Assembly (NCBI GenBank): GCA_021927905.1 | Contig: BLLK01000038.1 | Location: forward strand, 124,001-188,000 | Direction: 5' to 3' | Length of the DNA stretch: 64,000 bases | Origin: Chaetoceros tenuissimus | Lineage: Eukaryota; Bacillariophyta; Thalassiosirophyceae; Chaetocerotales; Chaetocerotaceae | Shown here: positions 1 to 10,600 of the stretch, in pieces | Numbering within the stretch: position 1 is the first letter of the stretch | How the letters are laid out: every line of letters begins with the position of its first letter | Position numbers and translations under genes: made by a program | The notes under the pieces: generated by a model | What the model was told of the DNA's origin: nothing | What the model saw: the letters and a program-made list of their open reading frames with translations, nothing else | The model's database searches: none

Positions 1-636
1 GCGAATAGTCGCTTCAACTTGGGTAGCATGCAACAAATCAATTGATAATTCTTCATACAAAATCTCCATTTGACTCGAGGATAAAAGAGGTGCAAAACTA
101 TCTGGTAAGTCACTTGGACGCACAATTGGCTTCTTTGGTTTTGCTGACTTTGGTGTAAAAGATCTCACTGAAGCTCCAGCTACTGATTCTTCATCAGTTG
201 AAATTGGATGATTTGAAGAAACAGTTCTTGGAACATCACCATCTGGGACAACATTGGATGAATCATCTACAACTGCGGCACTTGCAGCAGTGGTACTTGC
301 TTCATCTGTAGTTACTGTATTTGCAGCTGACGAAAAATCAGGTACCTTGACATTAACGTCTGAATAGGAATGATGAGAAGTAGATGAAATATCATCCGGC
401 TTGAACAAAATTTGCAGTGCTGGACGCCTTGGTAACAATTTTCTCTGTACTGGTGGTGGTCTCGAAAACGCATGAAGTTGGATGAATGCTAATCCAACAA
501 GACAAATGAGGACAAAGAGTAAAATATAATCTACTTCGATGCCAAGTTGCTCAAAATCCTCAGAGGAAAGGGTGATGATACGAATCAATTTGTTGAGTCT
601 AGGTTCGGAGACAGTCAACTCGATCCCTGACGACAT
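1..636 (-). CDS. Partial membrane protein of unknown function (N-terminal 212 codons)
   Basis: The reading frame is open from an ATG at 636 down to the window edge, so the C-terminus is missing. The 212 visible residues start MSSGIELTVSEPRLNKLI. One hydrophobic segment follows at about residues 35-54 (YILLFVLICLVGLAFI), so the protein is probably anchored once in a membrane. After that comes a long Ser/Thr/Val-rich, probably disordered stretch, and then a more ordered acidic end (SSSQMEILYEELSIDLLHAT). No catalytic motif is visible and I do not recognise the family. It is divergent from the UBLCP1 gene on its right, with about 600 bp between the two starts. Confidence 0.7.
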   Translation of the reverse strand, partial: MSSGIELTVSEPRLNKLIRIITLSSEDFEQLGIEVDYILLFVLICLVGLAFIQLHAFSRPPPVQRKLLPRRPALQILFKPDDISSTSHHSYSDVNVKVPDFSSAANTVTTDEASTTAASAAVVDDSSNVVPDGDVPRTVSSNHPISTDEESVAGASVRSFTPKSAKPKKPIVRPSDLPDSFAPLLSSSQMEILYEELSIDLLHATQVEATIR

Positions 637-1236
637 GATTTTAAGAAATGGAAGCTCAATCATGATTATGACTGATGGATGTTCCTAATATCCTTTATTC
701 ACAGTAATGCAATATTTTGGAAGAAAACTACAGTATTGTTGATATTCTTTTTCTCTACTGATGGTAGGGACTCAGTCGGAAAAGATTGTGTGTTTAGGAT
801 AATTAGGAGAGAAGTGATGAGGTGAGGTGAGCAATTGTTTTGGATCTTCAACCCATCACTCATTACATGAACATCGTACCTTAATGACAAAATGAATGTG
901 CTCCAAACTTCTCAAAATTTGACAATGTCGTCAGTTGGATTCAGCTTTTGGATTGACTGTCTTTTGCAGCTAAATTTTTCAAATCTCCCCTTTAGAAAAG
1001 GGTAGGATAACCCTCCACATCTCAAAAATATCCCACTTTGATGGAAATGGACTGATTCTCTCATGTGATAAGGGATCCATGATCAATTCTTCATTGATTT
1101 GCCAAAAGGTATTCTACACTGTCCTTTGGGATTTGTTCAGACTCTATCTAGATTATTTAGAAGAAAGCTGAGAAAGCTGCACTCGGTCGAAGAGGATATC
1201 AAGAAGATTTGAATAGCAAGAGAAAGTTGGCCAAGA
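637..1236. other. Divergent intergenic region
   Basis: This is about 600 bp between two divergently transcribed genes and must hold both promoters. It is AT-rich. A short minus-strand reading frame (699-890) has no protein-like composition. I see no defined regulatory motif. Confidence 0.5.
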
Positions 1237-2412
1237 TTGGACATAATATTTAGCAAAATGAGTAAACCTGACAGTAATGAAGCTACGGCAACCATTTCTT
1301 TAGTTGCCAAATATGGAAAGCAAAAGATTGAATTGAATGATTTATCACCATCTACTACTATAGCACAAGTGAAAGAGCTCATATTCGAGGAGACAAATAT
1401 TCTTCCGAAACGACAGAAATTCATTGGTCTCCAGGTCCAACCAAATCTCAACACCAATCCAAAATCACGGCAGGTTACGGATGATATACAATTATCGCAA
1501 CTCAAACCTAAATACACTTTTATTCTAATGGGTACTCCTGAAAAAGACATTTTTGTTGATCCAAATGACACAGATACTCAATTTGAAGTGATTGATGATT
1601 TTGATCTAGAATTCAATGCGGGTACAGCAGAGTGGATTGAGCATGTTGCAAAAGGGGAGAATCTCAAACGGTTTACAGATTCTACTGCTGTGCATGTTAT
1701 GAACGAACCTAGGGAAGGTAAACCACTCATGGTTTTGGATTTAGATCATACCCTCTTGGATTTTTCTCGAAAGAGTATTGAACAAGCAAGTAATGCTGAG
1801 CGTGCTGCTACAGATAATGGGAATAATGGAAATGGTAGTAGCACCTCTATTGTTAGAACTACACAAGAGACTATTGATAGGATGAAGAGACCATATATGG
1901 ATGATTTTCTTGCGCGGGCTTATGTCAACTATGACCTTGTTGTGTGGTCTCAAACTAGTTGGAGATGGTTGGAAACCAAATTGATTGAATTGAACATGCT
2001 TGCCAATCCAAGATACAAGTTTTGTTTTGTCTTGGATAAAACCAGTATGTTTCAAATAACCTCTGCATTGAAATCAGGTGAGAGAAGGAAACATTCAGTC
2101 AAGCCACTCCAAATCATTTGGAATAAGTTTCCATGTTGGAATGCACACAATACTGTTCATCTAGATGATTTGAGTAGAAATTTCGCTCTGAATCCAAAGA
2201 ATGGATTGAAGGTCACCGGGTTCTATAGAAAGAAAAAATCAGGAAAGAGAGACATTGAATTACTAGGATTAGCTTCTTATCTCGAAAGATTAGCTATTGA
2301 AGTCAACGATTTTACCAGAGTAAAGTTCAAGTATTGGACTGATGTTTTGTCTGGTAAAAAAGCTTTGATAAAGGAAGATGACAATGACAAAAAGAGTGCT
2401 AACGGGAATTAG
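1237..2412 (+). CDS. UBLCP1: UBLCP1-type ubiquitin-like/CTD phosphatase
   Basis: This is a HAD-family phosphatase related to human UBLCP1, which docks on the proteasome through a ubiquitin-like domain and dephosphorylates it in the nucleus. Residues about 18-100 form the ubiquitin-like domain, with the family hallmarks LPKRQKFIGL and FILMGTPE. The FCP1/SCP1 catalytic domain follows, with the nucleophile motif DLDHT at about residues 168-172 (D168 and D170 are the predicted catalytic aspartates). Later comes VNYDLVVWSQTSWRWLETK, then HLDDLSRNFALNP near the end of the domain. The length of 391 aa compares with about 318 in human; part of the excess is an Asn/Gly/Ser-rich insertion just after the nucleophile. 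A second in-frame ATG at 1258 (MSKPDSNEA) is an equally good start. The 3' end converges on the AATF gene, 127 bp away. Confidence 0.93.
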   Translation: MDIIFSKMSKPDSNEATATISLVAKYGKQKIELNDLSPSTTIAQVKELIFEETNILPKRQKFIGLQVQPNLNTNPKSRQVTDDIQLSQLKPKYTFILMGTPEKDIFVDPNDTDTQFEVIDDFDLEFNAGTAEWIEHVAKGENLKRFTDSTAVHVMNEPREGKPLMVLDLDHTLLDFSRKSIEQASNAERAATDNGNNGNGSSTSIVRTTQETIDRMKRPYMDDFLARAYVNYDLVVWSQTSWRWLETKLIELNMLANPRYKFCFVLDKTSMFQITSALKSGERRKHSVKPLQIIWNKFPCWNAHNTVHLDDLSRNFALNPKNGLKVTGFYRKKKSGKRDIELLGLASYLERLAIEVNDFTRVKFKYWTDVLSGKKALIKEDDNDKKSANGN

Positions 2413-2539
2413 TTGTTCTTTTTGAATTTGGCTAATGGGTAATTATGATAAAAGTATATAGGTTGAAATGGTTTTGTACAGTGCACTATATCAATTAGGA
2501 ATGCCTAAGATTGTAACTTATTGATCGAACATGCATCCA

Positions 2540-3442
2540 TTAACGATGTCCGGTAACTCCACCAAACATACTCTTGAACAAGACATCTTCTGCCATTGTA
2601 GCAGCTGGTCTATTGATGGGAAATGTAAAATTTTGTAACTTTTCATGAACAACGTAGCGAATCTTACGACCTTTTGATGCTCTTCTATCAACGTCTTTCT
2701 TTGTCTTCTTTTTCATGGAGCGTTTCAATCTTTCTGCAGCTGCGACGGCTGCATTATCTTTTCCACGCTCTGCACTTAGGGCAATGTAATCTTGAAGCAT
2801 ATGTTGATACAATTTCGAATCTTCAAAACCAAGAGATGCAGTAGTCCCTTGCTCTTGACTTTGAGCTTCATCTAAAATAGCACTATGCTTCACATTGTTT
2901 TCAATCTGAGTCCAAAAAGACTGATCTACAACTTGAAATTTATTCTTGTTCTGTTGATTTTGCAAATGTACATTAGCATGATGTTTATTGAGAGTAGTCT
3001 TCCATGTTTTTCTCATTTTCGAGTATTCATTTTCCAAGCTATCTTCTTCGTCAGAATCAGATTCAGATGCAGTATCTTCATCGCTGCTGTCTTTCTCTTT
3101 TTGTAATAAACTGGAGAATAGGCTACGTCTTGCATCTACAAGTGTCGACAGTAAATTATCCAATTTATCCTGAGCATCCTGCTCTTTCTTTTGATCCAAG
3201 TCTTCCTCATCTGATACATATACTTGAGGCAAAGCAGTAAGTGCGCGCTGTATTAAGATGCGACATTCAATTAGATTAGTTTGAATATCTACTTGAGATT
3301 TTGCAGCATGACTCCTTGGTAGTGTTTCAGTAGATAGCTGCGACTTGCGAAGTTTTGCTGCTTTCCTATCAGACGATTCAAGGGATGAAAGAATATCTGT
3401 GGGAAGAGAATTTTTGGACGACCTCTTTCTCTTGGATGACAT
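2540..3442 (-). CDS. BFR2: AATF/BFR2 family ribosome biogenesis protein
   Basis: This 300-residue nucleolar-type protein matches the AATF/Che-1/Bfr2 family, which works in the small-subunit processome during 18S rRNA maturation. The N-terminus is Lys/Arg/Ser-rich. A helical part follows (LIECRILIQRALTALPQ), then a strongly acidic serine tract at about residues 115-140. The C-terminal TRAUB domain is clear: VDRRASKGRKIRYVVHEKL followed by LQNFTFP. The protein is shorter than the yeast and human members (about 530-560 aa), mostly in the linker. It is intronless. It faces the UBLCP1 gene tail to tail. Confidence 0.92.
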   Translation of the reverse strand: MSSKRKRSSKNSLPTDILSSLESSDRKAAKLRKSQLSTETLPRSHAAKSQVDIQTNLIECRILIQRALTALPQVYVSDEEDLDQKKEQDAQDKLDNLLSTLVDARRSLFSSLLQKEKDSSDEDTASESDSDEEDSLENEYSKMRKTWKTTLNKHHANVHLQNQQNKNKFQVVDQSFWTQIENNVKHSAILDEAQSQEQGTTASLGFEDSKLYQHMLQDYIALSAERGKDNAAVAAAERLKRSMKKKTKKDVDRRASKGRKIRYVVHEKLQNFTFPINRPAATMAEDVLFKSMFGGVTGHR

Positions 3443-4340
3443 GTTTTAATTTAATGTTCAGAATTAGTAGTAGGAGTGAAAGATAGGTAAGATGATACTC
3501 GTACGCTGTTCGTATGATGATCTATGATCAATTCAGAGTTGGTGTTTGATAGTTGGTGATGGACTTCTTTCGATGAACTTGCCTCCTCTAGAAGAATTTG
3601 AGTGGCTCAGAATGAGTCTACTAAAAAAGTTATTCATCCGTGTTTCATCCTCGTACTAGGATACCGGGATTTGTTCCAAATGAGACAAAATAACCTTGTT
3701 ATGTTTTATTCTTGCAGGATAGACTTACATTTGGTTTATGGCTCAAGAAATTCCCATTTAACACTCCTCAACAAGTGGTATGGGTATAAATTATATCGAC
3801 AGCACAAACTTTGGTTAGTCTTTTTTAGCCAAATCTAATAAATTCAAAAAAAGTAAGGAAACTCTGTAACGTATTATGTACGTACTTAGATGGTATGTTT
3901 GTTTTGTTATTTTCGACAGGTGACCAGAGAGTGACATGAAACTTCTGATGAGTGGGCAGCTGCTTCTCCCCAAATAACATGCACTCAACATACTGTACAT
4001 CATCACCTACTTGAGTTATTACTCCATCTAATCGCCTGATAACAAGCGTGCAAGTAGACATAGCTATCCATTATAATCGCTACAACACTAGGGCAATATT
4101 ATTGCATTATCTTCAGGTAAGAGTTGAGATTATCGTGATGTGCGACTTCAAGACTTTTTTGAATCTTATGGTACCTATGGCGGAGTTGTGTTTTTCAAAC
4201 GGCAGTTGATGAATGAATCAACTACCAATATCAAAAGTGACACCTTATTTACACTGTTCCTTCCACATTTGGAATCTCACAATTGCGACCTTTTACAGTA
4301 TAAGCTAGGGATAGAGCAATAGCATTTGCAACAAATCTAG
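3443..4340. other. Divergent intergenic region, no convincing gene
   Basis: This is about 900 bp between the divergent AATF and RING genes. The longest frame, on the minus strand at 3825-4061 (78 codons), has near-normal composition but no recognisable motif, no homologous neighbour and no convincing splice partner. I leave it uncalled. Confidence 0.45.
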
Positions 4341-6025
4341 ATGACTGCCACTTCAGCACCTTTTTCGTTTCACTGTGTCATCTGCATAGAAAGCTTCGAC
4401 TTACTAGACCGGCCACCAGTCGTTCTTCCATGTGGACATACATTTTTATGTGAACCGTGTTCCAAACGAATTGATAAGTGTATGGAATGTAGGACTCCAC
4501 TTTACATTATTCAGCAAAAAGAACAATCACCAGCATCAGTGGCTTTTCCGCAGGACTTATCTCCTGCAGCCTCCCGAAGAAGAATAACACACTACAACCG
4601 ACACGGAGTGCGAACATCTCCTACTCCTCCAAGCAAGCAAAAACCAATCATTGAAAAGATACCGATCCCTATCGCTAGAAATTTGGTACTCATATCTTTA
4701 ATGGAAATGGCAAACAGAAATTCATACAATCTTAACCTATCTTCGGACCAAAACTTAATGGATGACTCGAGTGACTCCTCTTTGAATGAAGATCAACAAG
4801 TACTGGATTCTATTGATACACTTAATTCATGTTCTGGTACATATTGTGTGAGAGAACAATCTGGATTACCGCTCTACAAAGCTAGTCATGTGCATGCTTT
4901 GCAGAGCATAAGGAAGGAGGGCAGTAGGAGACGTGAAAAACCATTGACAATTCTAGAGTATGGGCAGAAACTTCAGATTGTAGATGTTCATGATGATATG
5001 TATACTCTGGCTAGAAATGAAGGGGTCGTTTTTGCCAATAGTTCGCAGTTGGTCAAAGGTAAGTTTCAATTATATTTATTTCTATCTATCATGTGCGATC
5101 ACCATGTCTAATTAATTCAAAAATAACAGTCGGTGTTGCGAAAGAGAGGTCATGCAAATTGGAAGGCATGATTAACTCGATCCAGCTCAAGAAAAATGAA
5201 TTGTCACAGAGAATGAATGATTTACTAAATACTGAAACAAAAGTAAGAATGGAACTAGATAATGTTCTAAGGAAACCGGTGTCTCATCCTATTATTGAGG
5301 AATGTCCTGAAGATATTATGCATCCTCTTGCCTCTACAATGAGTAGGATGGATGTTCAAGACCCATACCATGAAAAGGAGAGAGTATCTTCGCCATCTGA
5401 CAAATTTTTATCATCGGCAACAACATTCCATACACCAACAGGACCTAGGGAGTCATTGGAACGAAGAGGGTCTTATGATCCGAATATATCCATGTTGCTG
5501 AGTGATGATAGTTTCGCAACTCCTACTCCTGCCACTCCGACTTCAATGTTCGATGCAAACAAAGCCAATCATACACCCAGATTTAAAAGTTCTTCCCCAA
5601 GCAATGACTATGCGATTGTAGATCCTGAACCACATAGTCCCTTTGGACGTAGTATCATGTGTGGCGCTGGATCTCTTATTCCGCTCTTTAGAAAACTTGA
5701 TGATGATGAATCTCTTGGAGATTTCTCTTTTACACAGAGATTTGGTAGAGGAGATGAAAGCTTCAGTTCGGCAGGTAGATCTCAAAATGGTGCGTCAAAG
5801 GAAACAGTAGATTTTCGAACCGGCTTCAGTGGGCACGCTGCCTTGGGAAAGGCACGAAAGAATCAGGAAAGAGTCACCATTAGTGCAAGTGGTAATTTGC
5901 GCAATCAAGTTCGTACAATGGGCGATCATCGTGGCATCAGTAGCTCAATTCGGAGACCGTTTCGCTCCCCGGGACAAAATGGAAACATTCAGAATTCTTT
6001 TGTGGACAGTAAAAGAACTTGGTAG
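4341..6025 (+). CDS. RING finger protein (probable E3 ubiquitin ligase)
   Basis: Two exons, 4341-5058 and 5130-6025, are separated by a 71-bp intron (GTAAGT...ACAG, phase 1), giving 537 aa. A C3HC4 RING finger sits right at the N-terminus: C12, C15, C31, H33, C37, C40, C47, C50. Such domains recruit E2 enzymes for ubiquitin transfer. The rest is mostly low complexity. A coiled-coil-like helix follows the exon junction (LEGMINSIQLKKNELSQRMN), then a Ser/Thr/Pro-rich tail with TPTPATPTS and an Arg/Gly-rich end. The substrate cannot be inferred. Splicing is supported because exon 2 continues in frame as a helix, while reading through the intron soon stops. Confidence 0.85.
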
Positions 6026-6380
6026 ACATAGGGATACTGTAGCATTTAATAATTTCCAATTCCATCTTAAAAAGTCACTCTTGGAGAGGACTAAAAGTAA
6101 ATCATTTTTAGAATAATTATAATTTTATAACCTTCAATCACTTGAGACACTGAAACTAAGGTATCTACGAGTACACGCATTGGTTTGTTTTTCTGGAGAT
6201 GTCTCCTCAATGTTATTTGTTTAGTAAGTATGTTCATTGGAGACTTACTAAACTTTTCTAAAACATTGATGTCCACTCATTTTTACAACAACATGCGATG
6301 AGAGATGAGAGATGAAGAACAAACTACCAAAGTTTGATGTAATTACTAAAAGGCATAAGCAAGCACAGTAAATAGATAAA
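6026..6380. other. Intergenic spacer
   Basis: This is about 355 bp between the RING gene end and the TrmB start, containing the 3' end of one gene and the promoter of the next. No element is recognised. Confidence 0.4.
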
Positions 6381-7659
6381 ATGAGATATTCTAATTCTGC
6401 ACTTAAACTCGCGCTACACTTCCTCGTTTCAAAGTCGGTAGTTACGGGATTCCAACTAGCGCCATCATCCTATCATGTTCTTTCAAACACACGTTTGTTC
6501 AGTACTGATAGCCAATCAACCGAAAAGGAAACAACTAGTAATTATGACACAACAAAGTCTCCGTGGGCTCCAGAAAACAACATGGAACCAATCAAAAAAG
6601 GTATCAATAAGAGCAGGTTCCGACAGCATGTGAATCCACTTGCTAGAAAGTTTCAGATGGAAACAGAATTAGATACAGAATGGCCGAACGATGGAACTTT
6701 TTCTGATCCATCTCTTCCTCTTCATATTGATGTTGGTTGTGGAAAGGGCGGTTTCTTACTAGAATTGGCGAAACATCGATTAGAAACTCCAAACGAAAGT
6801 GAAGGGGAAAGGAACTATCTCGGTCTCGAAATCAGACCGTCTGTGGCTACATTTGCTAAGCAAAGAGTTGCAAAACGTGGGTTGACTGGGAAAATTGATT
6901 TCATTGGATGCAATGCAAATGTAGACCTTGATAGAATATTGAAAAAATATACAAAATATGGTGGTGAGATTGCATTGGTATCGGTAAGTGGAACATTTTT
7001 TCATTTTGAGTCGTCTATGAAACGTGAAACTGAAATATCCCTATTGATGCATTTCCATTTTACATAGATACAGTATCCTGATCCGCACTTTAAGGTATGT
7101 AATAATGTTGCAGTATTTCTTTACTGAAGCAATGTAATTGACTTTAAAGTCATATCGATGAATATTTTTATTGATTCATTGAAATAAAGCTATTGCAAGA
7201 ATAAAGTTTTTTGACAAGGACATGATATTGCCATGAAAATCTCTCGATCCATAGTGGCACCGACAAGGTGCTACTATTACGGGCCTGCCATGGTGGTATA
7301 ATTACCTTGCAACATTTTTACTTGTCATAAGTGTGAATACTAAGTTTCTAACTCTTATTTTCCCTTGATAGAAATCGCATCAAAAGAGGCGTGTTGTGAC
7401 TCCGGAATTTGTTCAAACTCTTGTCAAACATGTAAAACCGGGAAAACAGATATTCATCCAGAGTGACATAAAAGATGTGCTTGATAACATGAGAGAAACA
7501 ATTCGAGAATTTGGAGGAGAATATTTTGAGGATTCTATCCCCAACTTAGAAGAGTATATGGAAGAAAATCCAATAGGAGTACCAACTGAGAGGGAAATCA
7601 GCGTTTTGGATCAAGATTTGCCTGTGTATAGAACAGTGTTTACAAGAATAGATAATTAA
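6381..7659 (+). CDS. TRMB: tRNA (guanine-N7-)-methyltransferase, TrmB/METTL1 family
   Basis: The enzyme makes m7G46 in the tRNA variable loop using S-adenosylmethionine. Three exons are inferred: 6381-6983, 7068-7094 and 7372-7659, giving 305 aa. Intron sizes are 84 and 277 bp and all junctions are phase 0. The SAM site is IDVGCGKGGFLLELAK at about residues 115-130, followed by YLGLEIR. The family signature (FPDPW.K..H.KRR in bacteria) appears as IQYPDPHFK joined to KSHQKRRVV. The first half is carried entirely by the 27-nt middle exon. The N-terminus (LALHFLVSKSVVTGFQLAPSS) looks like a presequence, with a possible signal peptide followed by a GF site, so the product may be plastid or mitochondrial. 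Confidence 0.92.
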
Positions 7660-7688
7660 ACAAATAATTAATTCTTTTTGATATTTAT

Positions 7689-10600
7689 TTATTTACAAAC
7701 GCAACAAGATTCTCCAGCAGTGAGACCCGTTATCAGATCAATAGTAGGATTAATACATAAGGAAAGATCCAAAGCAACTTCTACACATGTGGTTATTCCC
7801 AAAAGAGGAATTGTTACAGAAAAAGGAGAATCGAAACAAACTGAAGGAGCCGATGACACACTAGGAGATCCAGATGGTACTGCTGATAATGATGGTGCAG
7901 CAGAAACATTCTTGCAGCCGCAGCAAGCATCCCAAACAGTCAAACCTTGAACTAGATCCAATACTCCATTCAGCTCTACACAGACATTCAAAGGATCTGC
8001 ATCGACTTCCACACAGGTGTAGGAAGTACCAAGACCTAGAGTAGCCAATGTTGAGATGAAAGATAAAGTATTGTCAGAGACACAAGCTGAAGGAGCCGAT
8101 GACACACTAGGAGACCCAGATGGTACTGCTGATAATGATGGTGCAGCAGAAACATTCTTGCAGCCGCAGCAAGCATCCCAAACAGTCAAACCTTGAACTA
8201 GATCCAATACTCCATTCAGCTCTACACAGACATTCAATGGATCTGCATCGACTTCCACACAGGTGTAGGAAGTACCAAGACCTAGAGTAGCCAATGTTGA
8301 GATGAAAGATAAAGAATTGTCAGAGACACAAGCTGAAGGAGCCGATGACACACTAGGAGACCCAGATGGTACTGCTGATAATGATGGTGCAGCAGAAACA
8401 TTCTTGCAGCCGCAGCAAGCATCCCAAACAGTCAAACCTTGAACTAGATCCAATACTCCATTCAGCTCTACACAGACATTCAAAGGATCTGCATCGACTT
8501 CCACACAGGTGTAGGAAGTACCAAGACCTAGAGTAGCCGATGTTGAGATGAAAGATAAAGAATTGTCAGAGACACAAGCTGAAGGAGCCGATGACACACT
8601 AGGAGACCCAGATGGTACTGCTGATAATGATGGTGCAGCAGAAACATTCTTGCAGCCGCAGCAAGCATCAAAGACTGTTAAAGTAGTCCCAGTTGCAAGT
8701 ACTGTACCAAGCTCTACACATACATTCAATGGATCTGCATCGACTTCCACACAGGTGTAGACAGTACCAACACCCAAAGTTAAGGATGTGGAGATGAAAG
8801 ATAAAGAATTGTCAGAGACACAAGCTGAAGGAGCTGATGACACACTAGGAGACCCAGATGGTACTGCTGATAATGATGGTGCAGCAGAAACATTCTTGCA
8901 GCCACAGCAAGCATCAAAGACTGTTAAAGTAGTCCCAGTTGCAAGTACTGTACCAAGCTCTACACAGACATTCAATGGATCTGTATCGACTTCCACACAG
9001 GTGTAGACATTTCCAAGACCTAGAGTCACTGATGTTGAGATGAAAGACAAAGTATTATCGGAGACACAAGCTGAAGGAGCTGATGACACACTAGGAGAGC
9101 TCGAAGGAGACATAGATACACTTGGATTGTTGCTTGCTGTGGAACAGCCACAAGTCTTGCAGCCGCAACATGCATCAAAGACTGTTAAACCTTGTACTGC
9201 ATCCAATATTCCTTCTAGCTCTACACAATATGTCAATGGAGATGTATCGACTTCTGCACATGTTTTTGGTCCAAGCCCAATCGTCATCAATGTTGAGATG
9301 AAAGATAAAGTATTGTCGGAGACACAAGCTGAAGGAGCTGATGACACACTCGGAGATCCAGATGGTACTGCTGATAATGATGGTGCAGCAGAAACATTCT
9401 TGCAGCCACAGCAAGCATCAAAGACTGTTAAAGTAGTCCCAGTTGCAAGTACTGTACCAAGCTCTACGCATACATTCAATGGATCTGTATCGACTTCCAC
9501 ACAGGTGTAGGAAGTACCAAGACCTAGAGTAGCCAATGTGGAGATGAAAGACAAAGTATTATCGGAGACACAAGCTGAAGGAGCAGGACTCTTACTAGGC
9601 ATACTTGAAGGAGACATAGATACACTTGGAATGTTTGAAGTATCTATGATAGGTGAGTCACTTATTGTTGCCGATGGTGAAGATGACTGCATTGTTGGAG
9701 AGCTTGAAGGCTGAGTATCATTTAAAGATAAAGTTTAGACCATGGAAAAATAAACATGTTCAAAATCGTTTTTGCAATTCATCACTTACGTTTGTTGTCG
9801 GTAGAGTAGATGGAACTTTTGTTGGGAAAAATGTTGGTATTACATTTGGTGTCTCATTTGGTGTAGATACAGGAGAAGACACTGGCGTAGATACAGGTCC
9901 AGATGGTGTCTCATTTGGTGTAGATACAGGAGAAGACACTGGCGTAGATACAGGTCCAGATGGTGTCTCATTTGGTGTAGATACAGGAGAAGACACTGGC
10001 GTAGATACAGGTCCAGATGGTGTCTCATTTGGTGTAGATACAGGAGAAGATACAGGAGTAGATACAGGTCCAGATGGTGTCTCATTTGGTGTAGATACAG
10101 GAGAAGACACTGGCGTAGATACAGGTCCAGATGGTGTCTCATTTGGTGTAGATACTGGGAAAGATACAGGAGTAGATACAGGTCCAGATGGTGTCTCATT
10201 TGGTGTAGATACAGGAGAAGACACTGGCGTAGATACAGGTCCAGATGGTGTCTCATTTGGTGTAGATACTGGGAAAGATACAGGAGTAGATACAGGTCCA
10301 GATGGTGTCTCATTTGGTGTAGATACTGGGAAAGATACAGGAGTAGATACAGGTCCAGATGGTGTCTCATTTGGTGTAGATACTGGGAAAGATACAGGAG
10401 AAGACACTGGCGTAGATACAGGTCCAGATGGTGTCTCATTTGGTGTAGATACTGGGAAAGATAAAGGTGCACTTGGAATGCTAGGTACAGACGGGCTTGG
10501 CTGGCTAGCAGGACTATTGACTGGTGACGATATTGGAAAGAAATTTGGCTGGGCAACTGGAGTGTCCACCAGAGATGGGGATGACACTGGCGTAGACACA

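Noticed and set aside
3825-4061. Minus-strand 78-codon frame with fairly normal composition
   Set aside because: No motif, no homologous neighbour and no convincing splice partner. Possible, but not supported.
8548-9510. Plus-strand frames across the 246-bp repeats
   Set aside because: Antisense shadows of the cysteine-module array; they appear once per unit and end at unit boundaries.
7689-9692. CRISPR-like regular repeats
   Set aside because: The regular repeats are 246-bp coding units in a eukaryotic gene, without unique spacers.
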